This document shows, piece after piece, positions 36,401-44,453 of a stretch of 64,000 nt of DNA. Source of the DNA: Alphaproteobacteria bacterium. GTDB lineage: Bacteria > Pseudomonadota > Alphaproteobacteria > Rs-D84. Position numbers and translations under genes: made by a program. The notes under the pieces were generated by a model. It saw nothing but the letters and a program-made list of their open reading frames with translations, searched no databases and was not told the DNA's origin. The first letter of the stretch is position 1. Every line of letters starts with the position of its first letter. The stretch lies in the NCBI GenBank assembly GCA_015062495.1, contig SUUN01000001.1:161069-225068 (forward strand), read 5' to 3'.

Positions 36401-39325
36401 ACGACCTGTCGATTTAAGCAGAACGCCCAAACAGTTCCAACATACTGTGCGACCAAGACCAGCAATACAATGTCGTATTCTGGTACTGCATGGCCAGCGA
36501 ACACCTATGCCGTGACGGCCAAAGCTGGTTCGATTATCAGTGGCAACAACAGTGCGTCTGCAACGTGCAGTCAGTGTGGCGCGGGTAAATATAGTGCCGG
36601 CGGTACTGCAACAAGTTGCGGAACGTGTGCAAACTGGACCTACTCCTCTGCAGGTGCGACAACATGTACGGCGTGTTTAGATGTTGAATCTGGTTGGACC
36701 AAGGCAAGTGGTACAGGTTGGACATCGTACAGTAGCTGTAAAGAAACCAAGACAAGTACTGCGATAAGTTCGTACTGTTCGGCTGGTGTTTTGACCAAAG
36801 CCCAGAGCAGCGCAACTGCGTGGGGTAGCGCATCTATTACGACTGCGTTAAAGGCGGCGGCAGGTGCGTATGTTAATGGTCAAACGTGCAGTCAGTGTAG
36901 TGCCGGTACGTATCAGGCGACCAGTGGCAGTACAGCGACGAGCTGTAGCACCATTACAGATGGTTGCTATGGTTCGGCGGGTGCGACTAGCGCGTGTCCG
37001 AATAACTGTAATGCATTGACTGCGCCAGCGGTAACAGGTGGTACGTTCAGCTCGGTCACACCACGTAGCGCAAATACAGCATGCCGCTATGTTGCACCAA
37101 GCAAGACAGCAACAGGATGTTCAAGTATTACAGCGAACACTGTATCGTATAGTGGAACTGCATGGGGTACTAACTTCTATACGACTAAGGCATCAAAGGG
37201 TTATCGTGTAAGTGCGACCGGTAATACCTCTGCCCCGGCGTGTACTGCTTGTGCGTGCGGTACGTATCAAGGAACAGACGGCAGTACAGCGACAAGTTGT
37301 ACAACAACGACGGCTGGTTACTATGCGAATGGTACTGGTAATAGTAGTCAGACACAGGCAGACGCTGGTTACTATGCAGCAGCAGGTGCATGCGATCAGA
37401 CGGTCTTAAATAATGGTTGTTGGGGTGCTGCTGGTGCAAGTACTGCGTGTCCGAACAACTGTAATGCATTGACTGCACCAGCGGTAACAGGTGGTACGTT
37501 CAGCTCGGTCACACCGCGTAGCGCAAATACATCATGCCGCTATGTTGCACCAGACAAGACAGCAACAGGATGTTCAAGTATTACAGCCAACACTGTATCG
37601 TACAGCGGTAGCGCATGGGGAACTAACTTCTATACGACCAAGGCATCAAAGGGTTATCGTGTAAGTGCGACCGGTAATACCTCTGCCCCGGCGTGTACTG
37701 CTTGTGCGTGCGGTACGTATCAAGGAACAGACGGCAGTACAGCGACAAGTTGTACAACAACGAGTGCGGGGTACTATGCGAATGGTACTGGTAATAGTAG
37801 TCAGACCAAGGCAGACGCTGGTTACTATGCAGCAGCAGGTGCATGCGATCAGACGGTCTTAAATAATGGTTGTTGGGGTTCGGCTGGTGCAAGTACTGCG
37901 TGTCCAAACAACTGTAATGCATTGACTGCGCCAGCGGTAACAGGTGGTACGTTCAGCTCGGTCACACCACGTAGCGCAAATACATCATGCCGCTATGTTG
38001 CACCAGACAAGACAGCAACAGGATGTTCAAGTATTACAGCCAACACTGTATCGTACAGCGGTAGCGCATGGGGAACTAACTTCTATACGACCAAGGCATC
38101 AAAGGGTTATCGTGTAAGTGCGACCGGTAATACCTCTGCCCCGGCGTGTACTGCTTGTGCGTGCGGTACGTATCAAGGAACAGACGGCAGTACAGCGACA
38201 AGTTGTACAACAACGAGTGCGGGGTACTATGCGAAGGGTACTGGTAATAGTAGTCAGACCCAGGCAGACGCTGGTTACTATGCAGCAGCAGGTGCATGTG
38301 ATCAGACAAAGATTCAGGCAGGATGCTTTGGTGGCGAAGGCTCGGCCAGTGCATGCCCGAATTCATGTCCGGCAGCGGAATCTGGGTGGACGTTGGCAAG
38401 CACAACAGGCTTGAAAGTTGTGACAGATTGCGCGGAAATAACAACGCCATCAACCAGTGGCAGTCCGATTGCAACGATCTGTACGGCAGGTACGCTGACC
38501 AAGAAAGCAACCAATGCAACCACATGGGGCAGCGCGACGGCAAGTGGCCTGACCGCCAAGGCAGGACGCTATGTGAACGGAACAACATGTTCGGCATGTG
38601 CAGCGGGTACATATACATCCAGCGCGACAACTGCGACATCTTGTACGCCGGCGGCGACAGGATACTATGTAAGCGGGACAGAAGCCACATCACAGACAGC
38701 GTGCCCAGCGGGAACTTATCAGGGCAGCACAGGTAAAACAAGTTGTTCTGATGCGGTGGCGGGTACATATACCACAGGCTGTAAGGACACAACCAACAAC
38801 AAGGCCTGCACTGGAACATCGGTATGTTCAAACGGTACGTATTCTGATCAGAAAGCCAGTTCTTGTACGGCATGTACGACCGCCAAGGGTTATACCAACA
38901 GCGGCACAACAGCGTCAAGTCACGCAGGCGCAGCAAGCTGTAAAGTGACATGTGGCGCAGGACAATATGTAGCGTCCGCAGGTGCGGGATGCGTGAACGT
39001 TGGTGTTGACACCACAACAAATACTGGATACTGGGGCGCAGGTGGCACGGTTTCCCAGACTGCAACGCTGGGCCGCAACAAGTGCGACACCGGGTTGATT
39101 ACAACTGGTTCGGGCACAGGTGCGAACGAAGCGGCGGACTGTGGACGCAAGTTGCATGCGGGTGATAATGTGATTTACCTGCGCAGCGAGAGCCGCACAA
39201 CACCGGCACTGCGTGTCAAGGTTGGCGATAAAACGTTCTTTGGCGCGTTAAGTACAACTCTGTCGGGTGCGTTAAAGGTCAAGAATGGATCAACCGAGTA
39301 TTCAGTTGTAAATGATTATCAGTAA
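33419..39325 (+). CDS. Giant exported Cys-rich repeat protein (1968 aa)
   Basis: The likely start is the GTG at 33419 because the N-terminus (MGR) and upstream purine tract align with the 3413-residue neighbour; an ATG at 33428 is the alternative. Signal peptide about 4-25, then GYSCPTYKKYTSCNAGYY. The rest is built of GCC2/GCC3-like Cys modules (CPAGSYCTGG, CxxCxxGTY) rich in Ser, Thr, Gly and Ala, organised in 182- and 151-residue repeats, some nearly identical at DNA level. The last 55 residues (GDNVIYLRSESRTTPALRVK onwards) lack cysteine and form a distinct C-terminal domain. Probably surface-exposed or secreted; function unknown. Confidence 0.85.
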   Translation: MGRMSRFLRFCAFLSVLFFTTNVFAAGYSCPTYKKYTSCNAGYYMTVNGTYNGTPAVGNACTICPAGSYCTGGTANKVACARGSYTNATGKSACTACSAGTTTSGTGQTSCNATCSNNNSYDNSWATPSWSANTVTNLCKISNCKAGSKYSSTAYTYYTGTCTACGSGTYMASSAHTNTSCTSCTTTSGWTTTTNSTGSTAYTACYQTQTPANCASGTIKRTASSISGTTITYGTASVTSALSSSPGYYVNGTSCKVCANGKFYGGGTATSCTSCPSLTSGYSYVSGTGWTSYSSCKETKAYSSVSGNCYSGALTKTATSATAWGTAVSTLTAKGGYKVSGSGDSTTCSACGYGSYSSNGNDTTCDACPTADSGWTMTTTSNVATGYSACYQYQTPTNCASGSVKKVASSATAWGSTVSVHSALSSKPGYYVSGTSCTVCGNGTFYGGGTATSCTSCPTLTSGYSYVSGTGWDAYGDCKETKAYSSVSSNCYSGALTKTATSATAWGTAVSTLTAKGGYKVSGSGDSTTCSACGYGSYSSNGNDTTCDACPTADSGWTAYSTSNVSTTYSACYEYKSGTNISSYCSAGQLRRAASSASAYSTTVTISTALQAKAGAYVNGQTCTQCSGAVFSAGGAATSCTACPAQTDGWTRASGTGWDSYTDCYQTKAATSVSSYCYSGQLKQIGASATTWATATVSTAFTADKGSYVTGSGANTTCSQCAAGTYQGTDGSTTTSCSACTGRTKYSAKGAAACSDVGTGYFTTGCNSSGNNCTGRTQCSGSTYCVSGVQNNCPSAETNWTLGTGTGWSAVTSCFETRAATNVSSYCSAGQLKKNATSSATWPTSATISTAFQAKAGAYVNGQTCTQCAGGEYSAGGTATSCGTIKANCYGGAGSSTECPNSCTANSSSPAGSDAISDCSCNAGYSGNAATSGGTCTACAKGTYKSASGNTTCSSAGSGYYVDTTAATSRKACSALDSTKTDGTYSSVSPYDANTTCRFKQNAQTVPTYCATKTSNTMSYSGTAWPANTYAVTAKAGSIISGNNSASATCSQCGAGKYSAGGTATSCGTCANWTYSSAGATTCTACLDVESGWTKASGTGWTSYSSCKETKTSTAISSYCSAGVLTKAQSSATAWGSASITTALKAAAGAYVNGQTCSQCSAGTYQATSGSTATSCSTITDGCYGSAGATSACPNNCNALTAPAVTGGTFSSVTPRSANTACRYVAPSKTATGCSSITANTVSYSGTAWGTNFYTTKASKGYRVSATGNTSAPACTACACGTYQGTDGSTATSCTTTTAGYYANGTGNSSQTQADAGYYAAAGACDQTVLNNGCWGAAGASTACPNNCNALTAPAVTGGTFSSVTPRSANTSCRYVAPDKTATGCSSITANTVSYSGSAWGTNFYTTKASKGYRVSATGNTSAPACTACACGTYQGTDGSTATSCTTTSAGYYANGTGNSSQTKADAGYYAAAGACDQTVLNNGCWGSAGASTACPNNCNALTAPAVTGGTFSSVTPRSANTSCRYVAPDKTATGCSSITANTVSYSGSAWGTNFYTTKASKGYRVSATGNTSAPACTACACGTYQGTDGSTATSCTTTSAGYYAKGTGNSSQTQADAGYYAAAGACDQTKIQAGCFGGEGSASACPNSCPAAESGWTLASTTGLKVVTDCAEITTPSTSGSPIATICTAGTLTKKATNATTWGSATASGLTAKAGRYVNGTTCSACAAGTYTSSATTATSCTPAATGYYVSGTEATSQTACPAGTYQGSTGKTSCSDAVAGTYTTGCKDTTNNKACTGTSVCSNGTYSDQKASSCTACTTAKGYTNSGTTASSHAGAASCKVTCGAGQYVASAGAGCVNVGVDTTTNTGYWGAGGTVSQTATLGRNKCDTGLITTGSGTGANEAADCGRKLHAGDNVIYLRSESRTTPALRVKVGDKTFFGALSTTLSGALKVKNGSTEYSVVNDYQ
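34311..34527 (+). repeat. Near-identical internal repeat, copy 1 (546-bp period)
   Basis: This 217-bp stretch recurs at 34857-35073 with only a few base differences, exactly 546 bp (182 codons) later, inside the 1968-residue gene. Confidence 0.85.
34857..35073 (+). repeat. Near-identical internal repeat, copy 2 (546-bp period)
   Basis: Second copy of the stretch at 34311-34527; the codons flanking it are similar in protein but diverged in DNA. Confidence 0.85.
36961..38319 (+). repeat. Three tandem 453-bp coding repeats
   Basis: Units 36961-37413, 37414-37866 and 37867-38319 each encode 151 residues (GCWGxAGASTACPNNCNALT and onward). Units 2 and 3 are almost identical in DNA, unit 1 slightly diverged. 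A fourth unit starts at 38320 but diverges after about 16 residues. Confidence 0.9.
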
Positions 39326-39328
39326 AAA

Positions 39329-39353
39329 AAATCCCCCGTTTGGGGGATTTTTA
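39329..39353 (+). terminator. Terminator after the 1968-residue gene
   Basis: Hairpin ATCCCCC / GGGGGAT with A run before and T run after; same stem as the terminator at 33257. Confidence 0.85.
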
Positions 39354-39391
39354 GTGGTTAGTGATTAGTGGTGGAATATATAATACAGCGA

Positions 39392-39586
39392 TAAATAAAA
39401 GTTTAGCGCAGTTAATATAAACATACTTTTTGCAAAAAAAGTATGTCATCCCGGTGCTCGATACCGGGACCCAGGTCATAGAAACCTTAGTATTTGTGCG
39501 CGTTTTACGCGCATGACCTGGGTTCTGGGGTCAAGCCCCAGAATGACAAAAACGTAAAACGTTTTTGTTAACTAAACTTTTATTTA
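39392..39586. repeat. Inverted-repeat element in a gene-free stretch, MITE-like
   Basis: The 322 bp between the giant gene and recN hold no credible gene. A 15-bp perfect inverted repeat, TAAATAAAAGTTTAG (39392-39406) and its complement (39572-39586), bounds a 195-bp block. Inside are a hairpin ACATACTTTTT/AAAAAGTATGT (about 39421-39447), a palindromic unit 39445-39547 whose ends read GTCAT and ATGAC with CCCGG-rich and CCCAG-rich stems, and a hairpin about AAAAACGT/ACGTTTTT (39548-39566). It has no coding capacity. It could be a non-autonomous mobile element, a REP-like palindrome or nested terminators for recN. Confidence 0.6.
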
Positions 39587-39647
39587 GCGAAGTGTTTACC
39601 ACTGGTCAGTGGTGGGGGATAGTTTTTTTGCAGTATTGTTATGAAAA

Positions 39648-41300
39648 TTATTTTTTAATCAATGTTTTTGCCATTGTAATGGATTCAGGCGTGATTTCAG
39701 AGCCACTGATTATGCGGGCAACCTCGTTCACGCGTTCGTCACCAGTAATTTCGCAAACCGATGTCGTGGTTTTATCGTTGGCAACAGATTTAGATATCTT
39801 GAAATGACGTGTGGCAAAACCTGCGACCTGGGCAGAATGAGTTATAACCAAGGCCTGGTTCGATTGCGCCAGGCGATTTAGTCGCGCACCAACCGCCGAT
39901 GCGGTTGCGCCACTGATGCCTGTGTCAATTTCATCAAATACAAATGAATGCATGTCATTCGTTCCCGCCAAAACAACACGCATCGCCAACATTAAACGCG
40001 CCAATTCACCGCCAGATGCCGCACGGTGTAGTGGCGCAAATGGCGAGCCTGGATTGGTTTTTATCATGAATACAACATCGTCAATCCCGGTTGCAGACGG
40101 CGTGGTCACTGACACATCAACCATAAAATCCGCCGCCCCCAGTTTTAAATCGGGTAATTCGGCCAATAAACATGTCCGTAATGTGTTCGCAGCATCCACG
40201 CGGGCCGCAGATAATGCCGCCGCCGCCGCATCAAATTCGGCACGACAACGGTTTACAACGCTTGTCATTTTTTTCAGTTCTGCATCTGAATTATCAATCG
40301 CGTTTAACTGATCCGTCATCTGGGCCAACATATTTGGTAATTCATCCGCCGGAACATGATGTTTGCGCGCGGCCGCGCGAATGGCAAACAGGCGTTCTTC
40401 GATTTCATCCAGGTTGTCCATATCCGTTGTTTCAGGGGTCAAAGACTGGGTTATTTGCGCAACAGATTCCGCCAAATCGTACAATTTATCAATCTGGGCA
40501 GAATATGGATTTTCATCGCCACGTATGCGCTGTAAAATATGCGCGACATTAAACAACTGGGCATCCAATGAATTGCCACGTGGCGATAAGGCTTCGAGTG
40601 CTTCGGACAAAATGGCGGCATTCTTTTCCGCGTTCATCATATTAGCACGACGTGTGGCAAATTCTTCTTCTTCGCCGGGCTGTGGATTCAGGGCGCGTAA
40701 TTCGGCCACATTGTGTTCCAAATATTCGCGTTCAGATTCACTGCGTGCCAATAAATCACGCAATTCATTCAGACGTTTTTCCGCCGTATGATATGCCATA
40801 TACGCTTCGCGTGTGCGTGATAGTAACGTTCCAAAGTCCGCAATGTTGTTTTGCGCAAATGTATCCAACGTAGGACGATGTGTCGATGGATTCAGCAATG
40901 TATGATTCGCAAACTGACCATGCATTTCGATTAATGTGTCGCCCACCGCCTTTAACGTTTTGACAGATACAGGTGTGTCATTTATCCATGCGCGCCCGCG
41001 ACCGTCCTGGGACAATGTGCGACGCAGAATAAGACCGCCCGCACAGTCAATGTCATATTCAGATAATATTCCGGCCGCCGCCGATGGCGTCACATCAAAT
41101 TCCGCCACAACGGACGCAGTATCACAACCATGACGGATTAAGCCCACATCAGACCGCGCACCCAATGCCAATGACAGCGCGTCCAGTAAAATACTTTTCC
41201 CGGCGCCGGTTTCGCCCGTTAATATGTTCAAGCCAGAACCGAATTCTAAATTCAGTTTTTCAATTAATACGATATTAGAAATGCTTAATCCAATTAACAT
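39648..41300 (-). CDS. recN: DNA repair ATPase RecN
   Basis: A 550-residue SMC-like protein acting in double-strand break repair. LNILTGETGAGKSILLDALSLALG gives Walker A (29-36); long coiled-coil stretches lie between about 150 and 360; the C-terminal part has the ABC signature ASGGELARLMLA and Walker B SFVFDEIDTGISG, followed by the conserved LVITHSAQVA. Length is typical. The stop is at 39648 near the inverted-repeat element, and the gene sits 7 nt downstream of the AddA-type nuclease gene, suggesting one repair operon. Confidence 0.96.
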   Translation of the reverse strand: MLIGLSISNIVLIEKLNLEFGSGLNILTGETGAGKSILLDALSLALGARSDVGLIRHGCDTASVVAEFDVTPSAAAGILSEYDIDCAGGLILRRTLSQDGRGRAWINDTPVSVKTLKAVGDTLIEMHGQFANHTLLNPSTHRPTLDTFAQNNIADFGTLLSRTREAYMAYHTAEKRLNELRDLLARSESEREYLEHNVAELRALNPQPGEEEEFATRRANMMNAEKNAAILSEALEALSPRGNSLDAQLFNVAHILQRIRGDENPYSAQIDKLYDLAESVAQITQSLTPETTDMDNLDEIEERLFAIRAAARKHHVPADELPNMLAQMTDQLNAIDNSDAELKKMTSVVNRCRAEFDAAAAALSAARVDAANTLRTCLLAELPDLKLGAADFMVDVSVTTPSATGIDDVVFMIKTNPGSPFAPLHRAASGGELARLMLAMRVVLAGTNDMHSFVFDEIDTGISGATASAVGARLNRLAQSNQALVITHSAQVAGFATRHFKISKSVANDKTTTSVCEITGDERVNEVARIISGSEITPESITMAKTLIKK

Positions 41301-41307
41301 GCCCAGA

Positions 41308-41763
41308 TTATAGCGGTTTTACAGGTAATTTTTCCAGTGAAAAATCATGCGTCCATAATATGTATGCGCTGATTTTGTAATCTGGGTAAAGGGCGCGCAA
41401 AAGCGTCATATACTCGCGCAACTGAATTATGTATTTATCACGAAACGTATTATGATTTATGTCGGTTTTATAGTCCAAGATGGAAATCGATTTGGTGTCA
41501 TCGTCAATGCGCAATCGATCGATGCGGCGACTGATGAAACGGTTGTTTATTGTGCCGGCAATCGGGACTTCAACACGCGAATTTGGCGCAAAAAATGGCA
41601 CTAAATCAGGATTGTTTTGTATTAACTGTATCAACACAGCATCACCGCGCGTGTTTTGACCATCAATGACAATATGCTGTAATCGGCCATGCATTTGTGT
41701 GCCATGCGCCGTGGCGTGCATTGCGGAATCGTGCGCAGATAAAATATTATGCAATATCGTCAT
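41308..41763 (-). CDS. PD-(D/E)XK nuclease domain of AddA, encoded as a separate ORF
   Basis: A 151-residue protein matching the C-terminal nuclease domain of AddA: GTQMHGRLQHIV, RVEVPIAG, FISRRIDRLRID, the catalytic SILDYKT motif and a QLREYMTLL helix (QxxxY type). It starts 17 nt inside the end of the helicase ORF in a different frame (41763 versus the stop at 41747). Active-site residues look intact, so it is not an obvious decay product. It may work as a separate subunit, be joined by programmed frameshifting, or reflect an assembly error. Confidence 0.8.
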   Translation of the reverse strand: MTILHNILSAHDSAMHATAHGTQMHGRLQHIVIDGQNTRGDAVLIQLIQNNPDLVPFFAPNSRVEVPIAGTINNRFISRRIDRLRIDDDTKSISILDYKTDINHNTFRDKYIIQLREYMTLLRALYPDYKISAYILWTHDFSLEKLPVKPL

Positions 41764-44362
41764 TTGTTATCCTGATATGTTCATGGGGGGTATCGGCCGC
41801 CAACACGCGCCACAATTGTGTGTGCCATGCGTTCTGGGGGGCGTTTTTATTTGGGGTATATCCGTATATGTACAGTTCATCGCGGGCACGGGTCATTGCA
41901 ACGTACAACAGGCGATAATATTCCGCCGTGCGCACACGCATCAGCGCATCAGACGCATCGCGACGTTCGGCACTGGCGTCGCCACGGGGCGTCCACAACC
42001 ATACGGGCATATCGCCGGATTTAATCGGCAAAATATTTTCGTTTTTTGGGGTGCGTACAGTATCAATTAAAAATACAACTGGGGATTCAAGACCCTTGCT
42101 GCCGTGGACGGTGACAATGCGAACACCATTTGATGCGTCCATGTCGCGTTTAATTTCACTGCCCCCGGTGATGAACCATTTCAGAAAATGATACAGTGTT
42201 CCAGGCTGGGTACGTTCGTATGCCAAACAGATTGTCATAAATTCAGCCAGAGGGTCAATAACCTGAGCGCCCAGGGATGATATAAATTTCTGACGCGTGT
42301 TATCAGAACTTAAAACGGAATCAAAAAATGAATATGGCGCAAGTTTCGATGCCCAGGTTTGATATTCAACCAGGCGCGAATAGATGTCTGGATACTGTTC
42401 TGATATAACTTCGAACACGGTGGTTGGGGACGCGTCTGGGTCGGCGCGCTTTAATTGTTTGTTTTTATCATTTTTGATTTTACAAAAATTAAAAATATCC
42501 AGTTCAGACAAACAGAAAATCGGACTTCTTAACACGCAGCATAAACTAAAATCATCGGCCGGATTCAGACACCAACGCGTCAAATTAAGCAGGTCGCGTA
42601 TTGCCGGAAAGTTTGGCAAAACGATACGATCACTGCCGGCGACATCTATGCCGCGCCGCTTTAACGCAACGGTCAATGGCGACGCCATGGGATTACGCTG
42701 CTGAACCAGAACCATGATGTCGCGCGCCATAAATTTACCGGAATCAATTAATGTTTTTATTTTGTCGGCCACATCATCAATATATTGTTTGAGGGTGGTT
42801 TCGTCCTCTAATTTAGCAACCAGTTTGTGCAATTCAACCGCGCCGGGTGCATCCATGCGAAAACACTTATGTTCATTGTTCACAAAGCCAGAAATATCTA
42901 TGACGCCAGCATCTGCAAAAAAGCGATCGACCGTTTTTAATATCGGGGTGGTGGAACGAAAACTCTGCGCCAATGGGATTTCGGCAATCGTGCGCATATT
43001 TTCAGCGATTTGTTCAGATATTGTATCGCGACTGAGTGCAAAAGCATGCGGATCTGCGCCTTGGAAGCCATAAATAGACTGTTTAGTATCCCCCACAATA
43101 AACAATGACCGCGGCGATTGACTGGTGTCGCCATCGGCAAAAAAATCACCCGCCAGCAAACGTAAAATATCCCACTGGGCGGGTGATGTATCCTGGGCTT
43201 CGTCCACCAGAATGTGAGATAGCGACAAATCAAGTTGCGACAAAACCCAACCCATGGTTGCCGAATTGGAAAATAATTTGCGCGTATATAAAATCAAATC
43301 ATCAAAATCCAAAACATTGCGCATATGCTTTTGGCGTTTATATTCGTCTGCAAATGCCGCCGACAAATCAAATAACGCAACCGTATCGTTGAACAACATC
43401 TGGTTTGCATTAAACTGGTTTTGTATGTAAACACGATCCTGTTCGGCGACCAAATATTCTTTTTTAGAGACAAGTGATTTTTTTTCGCCAGTGGCCGTAA
43501 GATATGCAGTTTTGTATTTTTCAAAATCCGCAGTCGTATCAATATACTGTTTTGTTAAGTTAATAATATCGTCCAGGTACTTTGCCGGCTTTTTTGCGTT
43601 ATTTTGGTCGTTTTGTGCCAATTCGATGATTTTTTTCAGATTTTCTGGGGTAACATCGGTGTTTTTATAGACATCCAAACCAAGAAAATCACGAGTCGTA
43701 TCAATAAAGTATTCGCGATATTTATCAAGTTGTTCAATTTGAAAAAACTGCTTGTACTGGGAACTTAATATACCCAACAGGTCCGTCATATACGTTTCGG
43801 ATATACGCCCCACAATATGCGAAAAAGCATCATAAACACGGGCGTTTTTACCAGGTGAATTAATCAAATTATTAAAGGCATCTTGTAATAACAATCGCTG
43901 GGCAGAATCAGATATCAATGTCCACGATGGGGACAGGCCCGCCTCTATCGGGAAGCGGTGCAAAACCTCTTCACAAAAACCGTGTATGGTTTTTATTTTT
44001 AAAATTTCGGGATTGTCGATAAACTGAAAAAATATTCCACGCGCGTGCGCAATATCAGCCGGTGTTGCTGGACGATTTATCGCAACACCATCCAATAATT
44101 CGATTAATTCATCATCACTGGCAACCGCCCATTCGCGCAGGGATTTTAATATACGATTGCGCATTTCGCCCGCACCCGCATTAGTATACGTCAGACACAA
44201 TATTCCAGACGTGCCACAATCAGACGCACGGAATAAAATTCGCAATAAACGCTGGACCAGGACACTGGTTTTTCCGGTGCCGGCATTCGCTTGAACCCAA
44301 ACGTTTTCCGTTGGATTCGCGGCCATGTCTTGTTCTGGTGAAAGTGTACGTTTTTTTGCCAT
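41747..44362 (-). CDS. addA: AddA-type UvrD-family helicase without its nuclease domain
   Basis: An 871-residue superfamily 1A helicase. Walker A is QANAGTGKTSVLVQRLL (24-40), motif II is LVDEAQDTSPAQWDIL, motif III-like IVGDTKQSIYGFQGADP, and the C-terminal motifs VHGSKGLESPVVFL and YRLLYVAMTRARDELYI complete the motor. Normal AddA has about 1150-1200 residues with a fused nuclease; here the chain stops just past the helicase core and the nuclease continues in another frame. In complex with AddB it would process broken DNA ends for RecA. AddB is not adjacent. No strong ribosome site precedes the ATG. Confidence 0.9.
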   Translation of the reverse strand: MAKKRTLSPEQDMAANPTENVWVQANAGTGKTSVLVQRLLRILFRASDCGTSGILCLTYTNAGAGEMRNRILKSLREWAVASDDELIELLDGVAINRPATPADIAHARGIFFQFIDNPEILKIKTIHGFCEEVLHRFPIEAGLSPSWTLISDSAQRLLLQDAFNNLINSPGKNARVYDAFSHIVGRISETYMTDLLGILSSQYKQFFQIEQLDKYREYFIDTTRDFLGLDVYKNTDVTPENLKKIIELAQNDQNNAKKPAKYLDDIINLTKQYIDTTADFEKYKTAYLTATGEKKSLVSKKEYLVAEQDRVYIQNQFNANQMLFNDTVALFDLSAAFADEYKRQKHMRNVLDFDDLILYTRKLFSNSATMGWVLSQLDLSLSHILVDEAQDTSPAQWDILRLLAGDFFADGDTSQSPRSLFIVGDTKQSIYGFQGADPHAFALSRDTISEQIAENMRTIAEIPLAQSFRSTTPILKTVDRFFADAGVIDISGFVNNEHKCFRMDAPGAVELHKLVAKLEDETTLKQYIDDVADKIKTLIDSGKFMARDIMVLVQQRNPMASPLTVALKRRGIDVAGSDRIVLPNFPAIRDLLNLTRWCLNPADDFSLCCVLRSPIFCLSELDIFNFCKIKNDKNKQLKRADPDASPTTVFEVISEQYPDIYSRLVEYQTWASKLAPYSFFDSVLSSDNTRQKFISSLGAQVIDPLAEFMTICLAYERTQPGTLYHFLKWFITGGSEIKRDMDASNGVRIVTVHGSKGLESPVVFLIDTVRTPKNENILPIKSGDMPVWLWTPRGDASAERRDASDALMRVRTAEYYRLLYVAMTRARDELYIYGYTPNKNAPQNAWHTQLWRVLAADTPHEHIRITNDDIA

Positions 44363-44370
44363 TTATACCC

Positions 44371-44399
44371 TTGCATTGTCGTTTTGATTTTAGTATAAA
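44371..44399 (+). promoter_or_regulatory. Promoter of the coiled-coil membrane protein gene
   Basis: TTGCAT (44371-44376), 17-nt spacer, TATAAA (44394-44399). The start codon at 44454 has the ribosome site GGGGGAAGG. Confidence 0.55.
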
Positions 44400-44453
44400 T
44401 CCAATGGAACTGCAAGTTATATAAAAATCTGCACTTGGATTCAGGGGGAAGGA

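Noticed and set aside
33428-39325. Tandem repeats considered as a CRISPR array or satellite
   Set aside because: Repeat units are hundreds of bases long, in frame and protein-coding, with no short repeat-spacer pattern.
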